7,963 nucleotides of DNA from SAR116 cluster bacterium (GCA_002722385.1 PBLR01000007.1:18493-26455); one strand, 5' to 3'; shown: positions 1 through 7,762, counted from the stretch's first letter. Translations and numbers: made by a program. The notes: generated by a model not told the origin, from the letters alone.

Positions 1-1266
1 TCTTCTCAGACGTTGCGGCTGGATATCACCGAAGGCCAGATTGCCCCGATTCCGGTTGCGGTTGCTGATTTCACCGGCCTTGACGGGGTGCCGTCTGATG
101 TGGGCCGCCAGATATCCCAGGTGATTTCTGATGATCTGATCAGCTCTGGTTTGTTTACCGCGATTGACAGCGCGGCCTTTATCTCGCCGCCAAGCTCGCC
201 CTCGCTGCGTCCTGACTTTTCCAACTGGACACCGTTAGGGGCCAAAGGGTTGGTGGTGGGATCAGCCTTTATTGACAGTGATGGCCTGCTGCAGGTTGAA
301 TTCGCGCTGTGGGATGTGGTCTCTCAGCGCCGGATTACCGAAGGCGGCGGCTCTGCTGATCAGGCCGGCCTCAGGCGCATTGCGCATCAGATTGCCGATT
401 TTGTTTATGAAGAGTTTACCGGCGACAGTGCCTATTTTGATACCCAGATTGTGTATGTGTCTGAAAGCGGGCCTGCCTCGCGCCGGGTCAAGCGTCTGGC
501 GATCATGGATCAGGATGGTCATAATCACCGGTTTCTGACCTCCGGGCTGGATCTGGTGCTGACCCCCCGTTTTTCCCCAACGGCCCATGAAATCGCCTAT
601 CTGAATTATTTCAATGATGAGCCAAATGTCTATCTGCTGGATGTGGCGTCTGGCCGGACAGAACGGCTGGGCAGCTTTCCGGGTATGACCTTTGCACCGC
701 GGTTCGGGCCTGATGGCAATAAGCTGATCATGAGCCTGGCTGAAGACGGGCAGACAGATATCTTTGAGATGGATTTGCGCACGCAAGGCATCACCCAGCT
801 GACCCGTTCTGCGTCTATTGATACATCGCCATCCTATTCGCCGGACGGGAAGCGGGTTGTCTTTAATTCTGACCGTGGCGGCACGCAACAGCTTTATATC
901 ATGCGCAGTGACGGCACAAAGGTGCAACGGATCAGCTTTGGTGAGGGTAGATATGCCACCCCGGTCTGGTCACCTCGGGGCGATATCATCGCCTTTACCA
1001 AGATTTACAGGGGTGAATTTTACATAGGCGTGATGAATGTTGACGGGTCTGGTGAACGCCTTCTGGCGCGCGGGTTTCTGGTGGAAGCCCCGACCTGGGC
1101 ACCAAATGGCCGTGTGCTGATGTATTTCAAACAGAACCCCACAGCAGAAGATGGATCGGGCGGCGAGACCTATCTGTACCGTGTGGATATCACTGGCTTT
1201 AACGAACAACGTGTGGTCACACCCGCCCATGCGAGTGACCCGGCATGGTCGCCATTGTTGCAGTAA
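1..1266 (+). CDS. tolB: Tol-Pal system protein TolB, 5' truncated by the window edge
   Basis: Periplasmic beta-propeller of the Tol-Pal complex. It binds Pal and links the TolQRA motor to outer-membrane constriction at division. The frame is open from base 1 with no stop, so the real start and Sec signal peptide lie upstream; the TTG at position 13 is not a credible start. About 421 residues are present, against roughly 430 with signal peptide in E. coli, so little is missing. Residues about 1-150 form the TolB N-terminal domain, including a VVGSAF strand. The rest is a six-blade propeller with repeated PD40-type motifs, seen as PRFSP, PRFGPDG, PSYSPDG, PVWSPRG, PTWAPNG and the terminal PAWSP (window residues about 189 to 418). 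The C-terminal end is intact at a TAA. tolQ, tolR and tolA are expected just upstream (inference). Confidence 0.97.
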   Translation, partial: SSQTLRLDITEGQIAPIPVAVADFTGLDGVPSDVGRQISQVISDDLISSGLFTAIDSAAFISPPSSPSLRPDFSNWTPLGAKGLVVGSAFIDSDGLLQVEFALWDVVSQRRITEGGGSADQAGLRRIAHQIADFVYEEFTGDSAYFDTQIVYVSESGPASRRVKRLAIMDQDGHNHRFLTSGLDLVLTPRFSPTAHEIAYLNYFNDEPNVYLLDVASGRTERLGSFPGMTFAPRFGPDGNKLIMSLAEDGQTDIFEMDLRTQGITQLTRSASIDTSPSYSPDGKRVVFNSDRGGTQQLYIMRSDGTKVQRISFGEGRYATPVWSPRGDIIAFTKIYRGEFYIGVMNVDGSGERLLARGFLVEAPTWAPNGRVLMYFKQNPTAEDGSGGETYLYRVDITGFNEQRVVTPAHASDPAWSPLLQ

Positions 1267-1284
1267 CCCCAAAGTGAGGGGTTA
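1264..1284 (+). other. Perfect hairpin on the tolB stop codon
   Basis: The arms TAACCCC (1264-1270) and GGGGTTA (1278-1284) pair perfectly over 7 bp around a 7-nt loop, AAAGTGA. The tolB TAA stop is the outer end of the 5' arm. No T-run follows (the next bases are AATTCA), so this is not a standard intrinsic terminator. It could stabilise the tolB 3' end or partly attenuate read-through into pal. The structure is plain in the sequence; its role is inferred. Confidence 0.5.
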
Positions 1285-1326
1285 AATTCAGCCAATGGGC
1301 CGTAAGTGTATAGATTTTGGTTGATT

Positions 1327-1353
1327 TTGACCGCATGATATGGTTTGTGTAAT
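1327..1353 (+). promoter_or_regulatory. Weak sigma-70-like promoter candidate for pal
   Basis: TTGACC (1327-1332) and TGTAAT (1348-1353) each match five of six bases of the -35 and -10 consensus, but the spacer is only 15 nt, shorter than the preferred 16-18. The site lies in the 226-nt tolB-pal gap and would give a leader of roughly 130 nt before pal. A separate pal promoter would suit the high Pal abundance known from other bacteria, but this site is tentative. Apart from the hairpin at its start and the pal ribosome site, I see nothing else definite in the gap. Confidence 0.3.
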
Positions 1354-1479
1354 GTCAAGCCAAATTGCTGATAAGGGGCTGGATAGCCGGAAAGGCTGTT
1401 CAGGCTGGTATGTGCAGCAGACGCACAGACAAGAGACAAAAACAAAATTTGCCAGCTCAAACGGGTGGGCCGACCAGTT

Positions 1480-1484
1480 GGAGG
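1480..1484 (+). promoter_or_regulatory. Ribosome binding site fixing the pal start
   Basis: GGAGG lies 8 nt before the ATG at 1493. The frame stays open upstream to about 1340, so this site is what places the start at 1493. The adjacent in-frame ATG at 1496 would sit 11 nt away and is the second choice. Confidence 0.85.
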
Positions 1485-1492
1485 TCAAGAAC

Positions 1493-2023
1493 ATGATGAA
1501 ACGTCTATTTACATTGTTAGCTGCTACCGCATTTCTTGCAGCTTGTGAAACAGCTTCTACAACAACTGGGGATGTAACAGGTTCAGCTGAAAGCTCATCC
1601 ACAACAGCCTCAACAACAAGCACAGCCACCGCAACAACTGCTGAACAGGAACCTGCTGAAGATCCGGCCACACGGCTGAAGAAGGATTTTGCGCAAGTGG
1701 GCACAACTGTGCTGTTTGATTTCGATTCGGCACAGCTGTCTGATTATGCACAGCGGGTTCTGGACCGTCAGGCTGCCTTCCTGAAAGCCCGTCCGGAAAC
1801 ACGCGTTATCATCGGCGGTCATGCTGATGAGCGCGGCACACGCGAATACAACCTGGCCTTGGGTGAGCGCCGTGCTTCATCTGCACGTGACTATCTGGTG
1901 GCCAAGGGCGTCAACGCGGCCCGTATCCGGATTATCTCATACGGTAAAGAGCGGCCAAAGGCTGTCGGATCAACCGAAGCCGCATGGCGTCAGAACCGTC
2001 GTGCGGAAACGGTCCTGAACTAA
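1493..2023 (+). CDS. pal: Peptidoglycan-associated lipoprotein Pal
   Basis: Outer-membrane lipoprotein of the Tol-Pal system. It anchors the outer membrane to peptidoglycan and is relocated to the division site by TolB and TolA. The 176-aa product starts with MMKRL, a hydrophobic stretch and a lipobox LAAC, giving lipidated Cys18; Glu at +2 fits outer-membrane sorting. Residues 20-50 are an unusually Ser/Thr-rich linker. An OmpA-like domain fills about 70-176, opening with VLFDFDSAQL. The peptidoglycan-binding signature GHADERGTREYN (109-120), then LGERRA (123-128), includes Asp112 and Arg127, the family's diaminopimelate-contacting positions. ISYGKERP (147-155) and QNRRAE (167-172) are also typical. 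The start was chosen by the GGAGG 8 nt upstream; an upstream open stretch would bury the lipobox. An intrinsic terminator follows. Confidence 0.97.
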   Translation: MMKRLFTLLAATAFLAACETASTTTGDVTGSAESSSTTASTTSTATATTAEQEPAEDPATRLKKDFAQVGTTVLFDFDSAQLSDYAQRVLDRQAAFLKARPETRVIIGGHADERGTREYNLALGERRASSARDYLVAKGVNAARIRIISYGKERPKAVGSTEAAWRQNRRAETVLN

Positions 2024-2060
2024 GAGCGGCCGACCACAAACAAGACGTATATCTATCAGG

Positions 2061-2100
2061 AGGGCTTTGTTCGGACTGTCAGAACAAAGCCCTTTGCTTT
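2061..2100 (+). terminator. Intrinsic terminator after pal
   Basis: The arms at 2061-2072 (AGGGCTTTGTTC) and 2082-2093 (GAACAAAGCCCT) form a perfect 12-bp stem with a 9-nt loop, followed by the T-rich tail TTTGCTTT. It lies 38 nt after the pal stop and probably ends the tol-pal transcript. The tail is broken by GC, so some read-through is possible. Confidence 0.85.
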
Positions 2101-2122
2101 GGGGTGGGCGTGCCTCAATAAT
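2094..2122 (+). promoter_or_regulatory. Promoter candidate for cpoB
   Basis: TTGCTT (2094-2099) and AATAAT (2117-2122) are separated by 17 nt. The -10 matches five of six consensus bases and the -35 three of six. The -35 lies in the T-rich tail of the pal terminator, so transcription would restart right where the previous unit ends. The leader to cpoB would be about 60 nt and A-rich, with two near-tandem repeat pairs. A fresh promoter is plausible because the preceding terminator is strong; the exact site is tentative. Confidence 0.35.
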
Positions 2123-2190
2123 GCCATAAAGACGGCATAAAAACAAAACGCACAGCAGGCGTAAAAAGGCGTGAAAAAAAGAGGGTTAAC

Positions 2191-3303
2191 ATGAAAAAGC
2201 TGTTTATTTCAGGAGCCTGTTTTGGTCTGGCCCTGTCCTTTTTTACAGGGACCGCAGCCTTTTCCCAGTCGGTACAGACCTCACAGTCAGGTTCTGGCGA
2301 TCTGTCGGCTTTGGTCGCGCGCCAACAGCTGCGCATGGACACTCTTGAAAACGGGCTGAAGGATATCCGCGGAACCATTGAGGTGGAATTACGTGATATC
2401 CGCACACAGCTGGAACAGCTGGCCGCAACAGCATTGGCCGGACAGTCTGAGGCATCTGTAGATGTAAAACAGTTTCAGGCTGAGCTGACGCGGCTGAATG
2501 ATTCCATTGATATCCTTAATCAGCGCATCACCCGTACGTTAGAGCTGACCTCTGATGTGGAATTCCGTGTCTTGCGGCTGGAAAAGCGCATGCAGACCCT
2601 GATGTCACTGTCAGGTGACCAGCTGACAGATCAGCTGGCCCAGCAGGATGTGACCGCAGCAGCGACTGCCCCTGCTGTCAGCATCGGCCGCGATAACGCA
2701 ACCGGTGAGACGGTCTGGACCATCGAGCAGGATCAGCTGGACCAGCATCTGGATGGCGACAATAAAACACAAAGCGCATCAGAGGCGGCCTCTGATGATC
2801 AGCAGGTTCAGCCAGAAAATCCGGCTTCAGCCGAACAGCCTGTTTCTGAAGAGGTGCAGGCTGAGCAGTCCGAACAGCCTGAGCTGCCAAAGGCTCCTGA
2901 ATATCTGCCTGATGCCAGCCCTGAAGAACAATATCGTTTTGCCCTTGCCCGGGCCTTGCAGAATGATCTGGAAACAGCAGAAAATGCGTTCGTTGAATTT
3001 GGTGAGCTGCATCCAGAACATGAACGGGCTGTTGACGCCCTGTTCTGGCAGGGCCGGGTACAGTTCATTCAGGGCCAGTTTGAAAAAGCAGCAACGACCT
3101 TTTCAAAGTTCAATGCCCTTTATTCAACGGATCCGCGGATATCAGACACCACCTTGTGGATCGCTGAATCTGTCGCAAAATTCGCGAATGCCGAACAGGC
3201 CTGTACAATTTATGAAAATCTCGGCCAGTTTCTTGATCAGCCCCCGGAAAGTTTTGTTGCCAGACTAGCGGAATTATCTGCCAGTGCCGGTTGCAGCAGC
3301 TAA
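2191..3303 (+). CDS. cpoB: Cell division coordinator CpoB (YbgF), Tol-Pal associated
   Basis: Periplasmic protein that links Tol-Pal constriction with peptidoglycan synthesis; in E. coli it binds TolA and modulates PBP1B. The 370-aa product has a Sec signal peptide (MKKLF, hydrophobic core at 5-20, likely cleavage after AFS at residue 25). A coiled-coil region follows at about 37-140, rich in L, E, Q and R heptad-like spacing. Residues 141-242 are a Gln/Glu/Ala/Pro-rich, probably disordered linker. The C-terminal 243-345 carries TPR-like helices typical of YbgF (PEEQYRFALA, ALFWQGRVQFIQGQFEKA, WIAESVA, AEQACTIYENL). E. coli CpoB is about 260 aa, so this one is longer, mainly in the linker. 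GAGGG at 2181-2185, 5 nt before the ATG, supports the start. The last 20 nt overlap tilS. Confidence 0.93.
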   Translation: MKKLFISGACFGLALSFFTGTAAFSQSVQTSQSGSGDLSALVARQQLRMDTLENGLKDIRGTIEVELRDIRTQLEQLAATALAGQSEASVDVKQFQAELTRLNDSIDILNQRITRTLELTSDVEFRVLRLEKRMQTLMSLSGDQLTDQLAQQDVTAAATAPAVSIGRDNATGETVWTIEQDQLDQHLDGDNKTQSASEAASDDQQVQPENPASAEQPVSEEVQAEQSEQPELPKAPEYLPDASPEEQYRFALARALQNDLETAENAFVEFGELHPEHERAVDALFWQGRVQFIQGQFEKAATTFSKFNALYSTDPRISDTTLWIAESVAKFANAEQACTIYENLGQFLDQPPESFVARLAELSASAGCSS

Positions 3304-4639
3304 AGGCGCTCTGTCCTCTCATCTTGACGGCCTGCGGAGAACAGGCCAGTGGCTGGCTGATCAGTCCGGCATTCTGGCCGCGGTTTCTGGCGGGCCGGAC
3401 AGCCTAGCGCTTGCGCTTGTGGCGGCTGAGGTTTGTGCAGAGGCCTCTGTAAGGTTTGAGGCGGTGGTGGTTGATCACGGGCTGAGGGACAGATCAGCAG
3501 CAGAAGCTGATCAGGTGGTCGCGGCCCTTACCGGCAGAGGCATTCCGGCACGCCGCTTTACCGTTTCAGGACCTGCGCCCATGACCGGCAGGCAGGCCTG
3601 GGCGCGGGAGAAGCGGCTGCAGATTTTGTGTGATCAGGCGCGACAGACAGGGTCTGCGGTGCTGTTTGGCCATCACCGTGATGATCAGGCAGAAACGGTG
3701 ATGATGCGGCTGTCCCGCGGGTCTGGTCTTGCCGGCCTGTCAGCGATGGCCCCGTACAGCCTGTATCAGGGAGTGGTGTTTGGCCGTCCGTTTCTGGGGC
3801 TCAGCAAGGGGGACCTGATTTCTGTTTGTCAGGCCTACGAGGCTGATTTTGTCACTGATCCGTCAAATGCTGATCCTGTATTTGAGCGTGTCCGCACCCG
3901 GCAATGGCTGCAGCATCCCGGCCAGAAGATGGCGCGCCAGCAGATGATGAGGCTGTCGGCTGTCTCTTCTCGTCTGGCGGCCAGAGTGAGAGGTGAATGT
4001 GAAAGATGGTGTGCTGCGCATGCTCTTTTTACTTACCGTCTTCGTGCAGAGCTTCAGGCAGATGCCTTTTCACAGCTGCACGATGAGGCCCGCAAACATA
4101 TTCTGCGTTATTGTCTGGGGGTTGTGGGCGGCCAGCCTTATCCTGTATCTGAGGAGGCGCTTGATAATCTGTTGGACAGGCTGGATACGGGGCAGAAATC
4201 AACAACAGGCGGCTGTCTGGTCCAGATGACACAGACCCATTTGCGCCTGATCGCAGAATTTGGCCGCCCGCCTGAACCTGAACTGAAGGCAGAGGCTGGC
4301 CGCCTTTATTGTTTTGACAGGCGCTGGCTGGTCTATGCCCCGCAGGGCGGGGTGATCCGCCGGTTAGGTGCACAAGGCTGGACCGCCCTTGACAGAGAGC
4401 ATCCGGTATATGAGGCGCTAAAAACCTGGCCGGCACGTCTGGGCATGATGCTTCCTTATCTTGATGGCCTTGACGGACAGCACTACCATCCCCATTTTAC
4501 ATCATATCGGCACGTATGTTCAGCGGCTGGGCGCGCCACCGCAGATCAGAAAGGCCTACATGAAACAGAATTTGTTTTATGCAGCCTGCCTGAAGATGGT
4601 GCGTTAACGCTGGCAAAAACGGCCACCCATGACAGATAA
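3284..4639 (+). CDS. tilS: tRNA(Ile)-lysidine synthetase TilS
   Basis: Cytoplasmic enzyme that uses ATP and lysine to convert C34 of tRNA-Ile (CAU) to lysidine, switching decoding from AUG to AUA. It is normally essential. The 451-aa product has the N-type ATP pyrophosphatase P-loop SGGPDS (35-40), VDHGLR (63-68), GHHRDDQAET (129-138), RGSGLAGLSAM (145-155), PFLGLSK (169-175) and the DPSNADPVFERVRTR stretch (192-206), all in family order. The C-terminal half is more divergent and may hold the tRNA-binding domains. The start is the GTG at 3284: the frame has a stop at 3266 and no other common start codon until Met100, which would remove the P-loop. The GTG overlaps the end of cpoB, with only a weak GCGGA about 11 nt upstream, so translational coupling to cpoB is likely. 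Confidence 0.95.
   Translation: MPVAAAKGALSSHLDGLRRTGQWLADQSGILAAVSGGPDSLALALVAAEVCAEASVRFEAVVVDHGLRDRSAAEADQVVAALTGRGIPARRFTVSGPAPMTGRQAWAREKRLQILCDQARQTGSAVLFGHHRDDQAETVMMRLSRGSGLAGLSAMAPYSLYQGVVFGRPFLGLSKGDLISVCQAYEADFVTDPSNADPVFERVRTRQWLQHPGQKMARQQMMRLSAVSSRLAARVRGECERWCAAHALFTYRLRAELQADAFSQLHDEARKHILRYCLGVVGGQPYPVSEEALDNLLDRLDTGQKSTTGGCLVQMTQTHLRLIAEFGRPPEPELKAEAGRLYCFDRRWLVYAPQGGVIRRLGAQGWTALDREHPVYEALKTWPARLGMMLPYLDGLDGQHYHPHFTSYRHVCSAAGRATADQKGLHETEFVLCSLPEDGALTLAKTATHDR
4469..4497 (+). promoter_or_regulatory. Heat-shock (sigma-32/RpoH)-like promoter candidate for ftsH
   Basis: CTTGACG (4469-4475), 14 nt, then CCCCATTT (4490-4497). The second box matches the E. coli sigma-32 -10 element CCCCATNT exactly, and the first matches CTTGAAA at five of seven positions with acceptable spacing. 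It lies inside tilS, with initiation expected near 4504, about 150 nt before the ftsH start. FtsH is a classic sigma-32 regulon member in E. coli. The match is seen in the sequence; the activity is inferred, and alphaproteobacterial RpoH sites often have a less strict -10. Confidence 0.45.
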
Positions 4640-4641
4640 AG

Positions 4642-4648
4642 AAGGCGG
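4642..4648 (+). promoter_or_regulatory. Ribosome binding site for the GTG start of ftsH
   Basis: AAGGCGG differs at one base from AAGGAGG and sits 6 nt before the GTG at 4655. It begins 3 nt after the tilS stop and supports the GTG, from which the usual FtsH N-terminal membrane segment reads directly. Confidence 0.75.
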
Positions 4649-4654
4649 ACGCGC

Positions 4655-6592
4655 GTGAATAATCTTGGACGTAACATTGCGATATGGCTCATCATCGGGG
4701 CAGCATTAATGGCCCTGTTCAACATGTTTCAGACATCTGAGACAACCCAGAGCTCATCCAAAATAGCCTATACTGACTTCATTGCGCAGGCCAAAAGCGG
4801 CGGCATTACAGATGTGCTGATTGAAGGCAACAATCTGAAAGGCCGTACACGTGAAAACACCACCGTGACCAGCTACCGGCCGGATGGAGCTGATGTGGTC
4901 GCCACGCTGGAAGGTACAGATGTGCGGATTGACGCGCGCCCGGATGAGTCCAACATGCCCGGGTTTTTATCTGTGCTGATTTCCTGGTTCCCGATGTTGT
5001 TGTTTATCGGGGTCTGGATTTTCTTTATGCGCCAGATGCAGGGCGGCGGCCGTGGCGGGGCGATGGGCTTTGGCAAGAGCCGGGCCAAGATGCTGACCGA
5101 ACATCATGGCCGCGTGACCTTTGAAGATGTCGCCGGTATCGATGAAGCCAAAACCGAATTAGAAGAAGTTGTTGAATTTTTGAAAGACCCGGGCAAGTTC
5201 CAGCGTCTGGGCGGTAAAATCCCGAAAGGCGTGTTGCTGGTCGGCCCGCCAGGTACAGGTAAAACTTTGCTGGCCAGAGCGATTGCCGGTGAAGCGAATG
5301 TGCCGTTTTTTACCATTTCCGGGTCTGATTTTGTGGAAATGTTTGTTGGTGTCGGGGCCAGCCGTGTGCGCGATATGTTCGAGCAAGGCAAGAAAAACGC
5401 CCCTTGTATCATCTTCATTGATGAAATTGACGCGGTTGGCCGCCATCGCGGCGCCGGCCTTGGCGGTGGTAATGATGAACGCGAACAGACCTTGAACCAG
5501 ATGCTGGTCGAAATGGACGGGTTTGAAGCCAATGAAGGGGTTATTCTGATCGCGGCGACCAACCGTCCTGATGTTCTGGACCCGGCCTTGCTGCGCCCTG
5601 GCCGGTTTGACCGCCAGGTGGTTGTGCCGAACCCGGATGTGACGGGCCGTGAAAAAATCTTAAAAGTGCATATGCGCAAAACCCCGCTGGCAGGAGATGT
5701 GGATGCCCGCATCATTGCCAGAGGCACACCAGGCTTTTCCGGTGCGGATCTGGCGAATCTGGTTAACGAGGCGGCCTTGCTGGCCGCGCGTAAGGGGCGG
5801 CGCACCGTGTCTATGGCCGAATTTGAAGAGGCCAAGGATAAGGTGATGATGGGCTCTGAGCGCCGGTCGATGGTGATGACAGATGATGAAAAGCGTCTGA
5901 CCGCCTATCATGAGGCCGGACATGCTGTTGTCGCGCTGCATTCACCTGCATCTGATCCGATCCATAAAGCCACCATTATTCCGCGGGGACGCGCGCTGGG
6001 TATGGTGATGCGCCTGCCCGAAGGGGACCGGATTTCCATGGCTGTGGACAAGCTGCTGGCGGATCTGCGGGTGGCCTGTGGCGGCCGGATTGCTGAAGAG
6101 CTGATCTTCGGGCCGGAAAAAGTCACCACCGGGGCGTCATCAGATATCCGTATGGCAACCGATGTGGCCCGCCGGATGGTGACCGAATGGGGCATGTCAG
6201 ACAAGCTGGGCTTCCTGGCCTATAGCGGGGATGAACAGGAAGTGTTCCTGGGTCGGTCTGTCACGCAACAGAAAAATGTGTCTGAAAAAACAGCTGATGT
6301 AATTGATACAGAAGTCCGCCGGATTGTGGATACCGCCTATAGCGATGCGACCAAAATCCTGAAAGACAAGCATGATGAGCTGGAACGCCTGGCCCAAGGC
6401 TTGCTGGAATATGAAACGCTGAACGGGGATGAGATTCGGATCATCGTTGAGGGCGGCACACTGTCCAGAAAAGATGAGACAGATGATGACACACCGGCCC
6501 CGCGCGCAAAAAAGCCGCGTTCAGGTCTGCCGACAGGGGGCCGGTCACGCACACGGCCTGACCCAGACACACCAGGGTCTGAGCCTGTCTGA
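4655..6592 (+). CDS. ftsH: ATP-dependent zinc metalloprotease FtsH
   Basis: Hexameric inner-membrane AAA+ protease. It degrades misassembled membrane proteins and regulatory cytoplasmic substrates; in E. coli these include sigma-32 and LpxC. The 645-aa product matches the family length. Membrane segments lie at about 7-25 and 104-124, enclosing a periplasmic domain. The AAA module has Walker A GPPGTGKT (197-204), a pore loop MFVGVGA (229-235), Walker B IIFIDEID (252-259) and the second region of homology [10 protein letters not shown] to GRFDR (301-320), with Arg317 and Arg320 as likely arginine fingers. The protease zinc site is HEAGH (419-423), with Asp497 in the SSDIRMAT stretch as the likely third ligand. 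The last 35 residues are a charged, Pro/Arg-rich and probably flexible tail. The start is GTG, 15 nt after tilS. All key catalytic residues are present. Confidence 0.98.
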   Translation: MNNLGRNIAIWLIIGAALMALFNMFQTSETTQSSSKIAYTDFIAQAKSGGITDVLIEGNNLKGRTRENTTVTSYRPDGADVVATLEGTDVRIDARPDESNMPGFLSVLISWFPMLLFIGVWIFFMRQMQGGGRGGAMGFGKSRAKMLTEHHGRVTFEDVAGIDEAKTELEEVVEFLKDPGKFQRLGGKIPKGVLLVGPPGTGKTLLARAIAGEANVPFFTISGSDFVEMFVGVGASRVRDMFEQGKKNAPCIIFIDEIDAVGRHRGAGLGGGNDEREQTLNQMLVEMDGFEANEGVILIAATNRPDVLDPALLRPGRFDRQVVVPNPDVTGREKILKVHMRKTPLAGDVDARIIARGTPGFSGADLANLVNEAALLAARKGRRTVSMAEFEEAKDKVMMGSERRSMVMTDDEKRLTAYHEAGHAVVALHSPASDPIHKATIIPRGRALGMVMRLPEGDRISMAVDKLLADLRVACGGRIAEELIFGPEKVTTGASSDIRMATDVARRMVTEWGMSDKLGFLAYSGDEQEVFLGRSVTQQKNVSEKTADVIDTEVRRIVDTAYSDATKILKDKHDELERLAQGLLEYETLNGDEIRIIVEGGTLSRKDETDDDTPAPRAKKPRSGLPTGGRSRTRPDPDTPGSEPV

Positions 6593-6601
6593 TCGCTGCC
6601 G

Positions 6602-7762
6602 ATGACAGAGATGATGAATAGTGATGAGGCGGGGCTGGTCTATGTCAGCCCCGCTTCTGTTGCGCAAGAATGGACGCCGGATAACCGGTTATGGCTGCGG
6701 CCGTTGAGCATTGCGCCGTTATCTGAACTGGCGGCAACTCCTCCAGAATATGAGTATCTGCTTCTGGCCGGCGGGCCTCTGGGCTTCACCCACCTTGATA
6801 TGGTGACGCGCCGTGATGAAGGGTATATCGCTGCCCGCGTAACGATTGAGGGCGCGCGCCAGATTGCAGGAGAAGCGGCAGAGGCCCAGCTTGAGGCTTT
6901 GTCCCGCCCGCGTCCCGCCTTTGCGGGGCTGGAGATGGACCGGCCCCATATTATGGGGATTGTGAATGTCACGCCGGACAGTTTCTCAGACGGCGGCCGG
7001 TTCTTGGGCGCTGAGGCCGCAATTGCCCATGGCCGGCAGATGGCAGCAGCAGGCGCAACCATTTTGGATATTGGCGGCGAGTCAACACGGCCCGGGGCTG
7101 AACCGGTCACCCGTGAGGAGGAATTGGCCCGCATCACGCCGGTGATATCGGCCCTTTCCGCTGACGGGCATCTGATATCCGCTGATACGCGTCATACGGC
7201 GGTGATGGGCCCGGCGATGGGAGCAGGGGCACGTGTGATCAATGATGTGTCCGGTTTTACTGAGGACGGCGCGGCAGAGGTGATGGCAAAGGCCCATGCC
7301 GAAACCAGCGATGTGTGTGCCATTGCCATGCATATGCAGGGCACGCCGGCCACGATGCAGGATAACCCGCGCTATGGCTTTGCCCCGGTTGAGGTGTATG
7401 AAGTGTTATCCGGCCACATAGACAGGCTGGTGGCGGCGGGGCTGCCGCGCGGGAATATCGCGGTTGACCCGGGCTTTGGGTTCGGCAAAACGCCGGTGCA
7501 TAATGCAGAGCTGATTAAATGGACAGCATTGTTTCACGGCCTGGGTGTGCCGGTTCTGATCGGTGTGTCGCGCAAATCCTCTATCCCGAAGCTGGCCGCA
7601 CGGGGTGGCCAGAGGGGCGATTATGGCGGAACGGCGGATGAGAGGTTAGGCGGCAGCCTCGCCCTGACCTTAGACGCCACCGCCCAAGGCGCACAGCTGA
7701 TCCGCACCCATGACGTGCCAGAGACCGTGCAGGCGGTCGCGGTACAGAGAGGGATAGGGTAG
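6602..7762 (+). CDS. folP: Dihydropteroate synthase with N-terminal extension
   Basis: Cytoplasmic folate enzyme that joins 6-hydroxymethyl-dihydropterin pyrophosphate and p-aminobenzoate to make dihydropteroate; it is the sulfonamide target. The 386-aa product has the TIM-barrel core from about residue 115: MGIVNVTPDSFSDGG (118-132), DIGGESTRPGA (156-166), SADTR (193-197), INDVSG (213-218), MHMQGTPATMQ (243-253), DPGFGFGKT (289-297), GVSRKS (321-326) and RTHDV (368-372). E. coli FolP is 282 aa, so about 90 N-terminal residues are extra. Their RPLS and AGGPLGFTHLD pieces resemble extensions I recall in other alphaproteobacterial FolP proteins. The start is uncertain: ATGs at 6602, 6611 and 6614 all lack a good Shine-Dalgarno. 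It begins 9 nt after the ftsH stop, so it is probably co-transcribed and translationally coupled. Confidence 0.95.
   Translation: MTEMMNSDEAGLVYVSPASVAQEWTPDNRLWLRPLSIAPLSELAATPPEYEYLLLAGGPLGFTHLDMVTRRDEGYIAARVTIEGARQIAGEAAEAQLEALSRPRPAFAGLEMDRPHIMGIVNVTPDSFSDGGRFLGAEAAIAHGRQMAAAGATILDIGGESTRPGAEPVTREEELARITPVISALSADGHLISADTRHTAVMGPAMGAGARVINDVSGFTEDGAAEVMAKAHAETSDVCAIAMHMQGTPATMQDNPRYGFAPVEVYEVLSGHIDRLVAAGLPRGNIAVDPGFGFGKTPVHNAELIKWTALFHGLGVPVLIGVSRKSSIPKLAARGGQRGDYGGTADERLGGSLALTLDATAQGAQLIRTHDVPETVQAVAVQRGIG

Noticed and set aside
262..927. Long open frame on the minus strand opposite tolB
   Set aside because: It is antisense to a clearly conserved beta-propeller gene, with no plausible ribosome site or domain noted.
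1340..1492. In-frame upstream extension of pal by 51 codons
   Set aside because: It would put the lipoprotein signal and lipobox deep inside the protein, and the GGAGG 8 nt before 1493 marks the true start. The extension also has no recognisable family resemblance.
2705..3268. Plus-strand frame overlapping cpoB
   Set aside because: It is a shifted reading of the cpoB linker and TPR region; cpoB itself has the signal peptide, ribosome site and family motifs.
4601..4610. Perfect 10-bp palindrome GCGTTAACGC near the tilS end
   Set aside because: It is inside coding sequence, not well placed relative to any promoter boxes I found, and short enough to occur by chance.
5104..5835. Long open frame on the minus strand opposite ftsH
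   Set aside because: It lies fully antisense to the AAA core of ftsH, is Ser/Pro/Arg-rich as expected from reading the complement of biased codons, and matches no family I know.
6590..6601. Possible FtsH-FolP fusion by TGA read-through, since both genes share one frame
   Set aside because: Sharing a frame is a one-in-three chance, folP has its own ATGs, and no SECIS-like or read-through context is visible.
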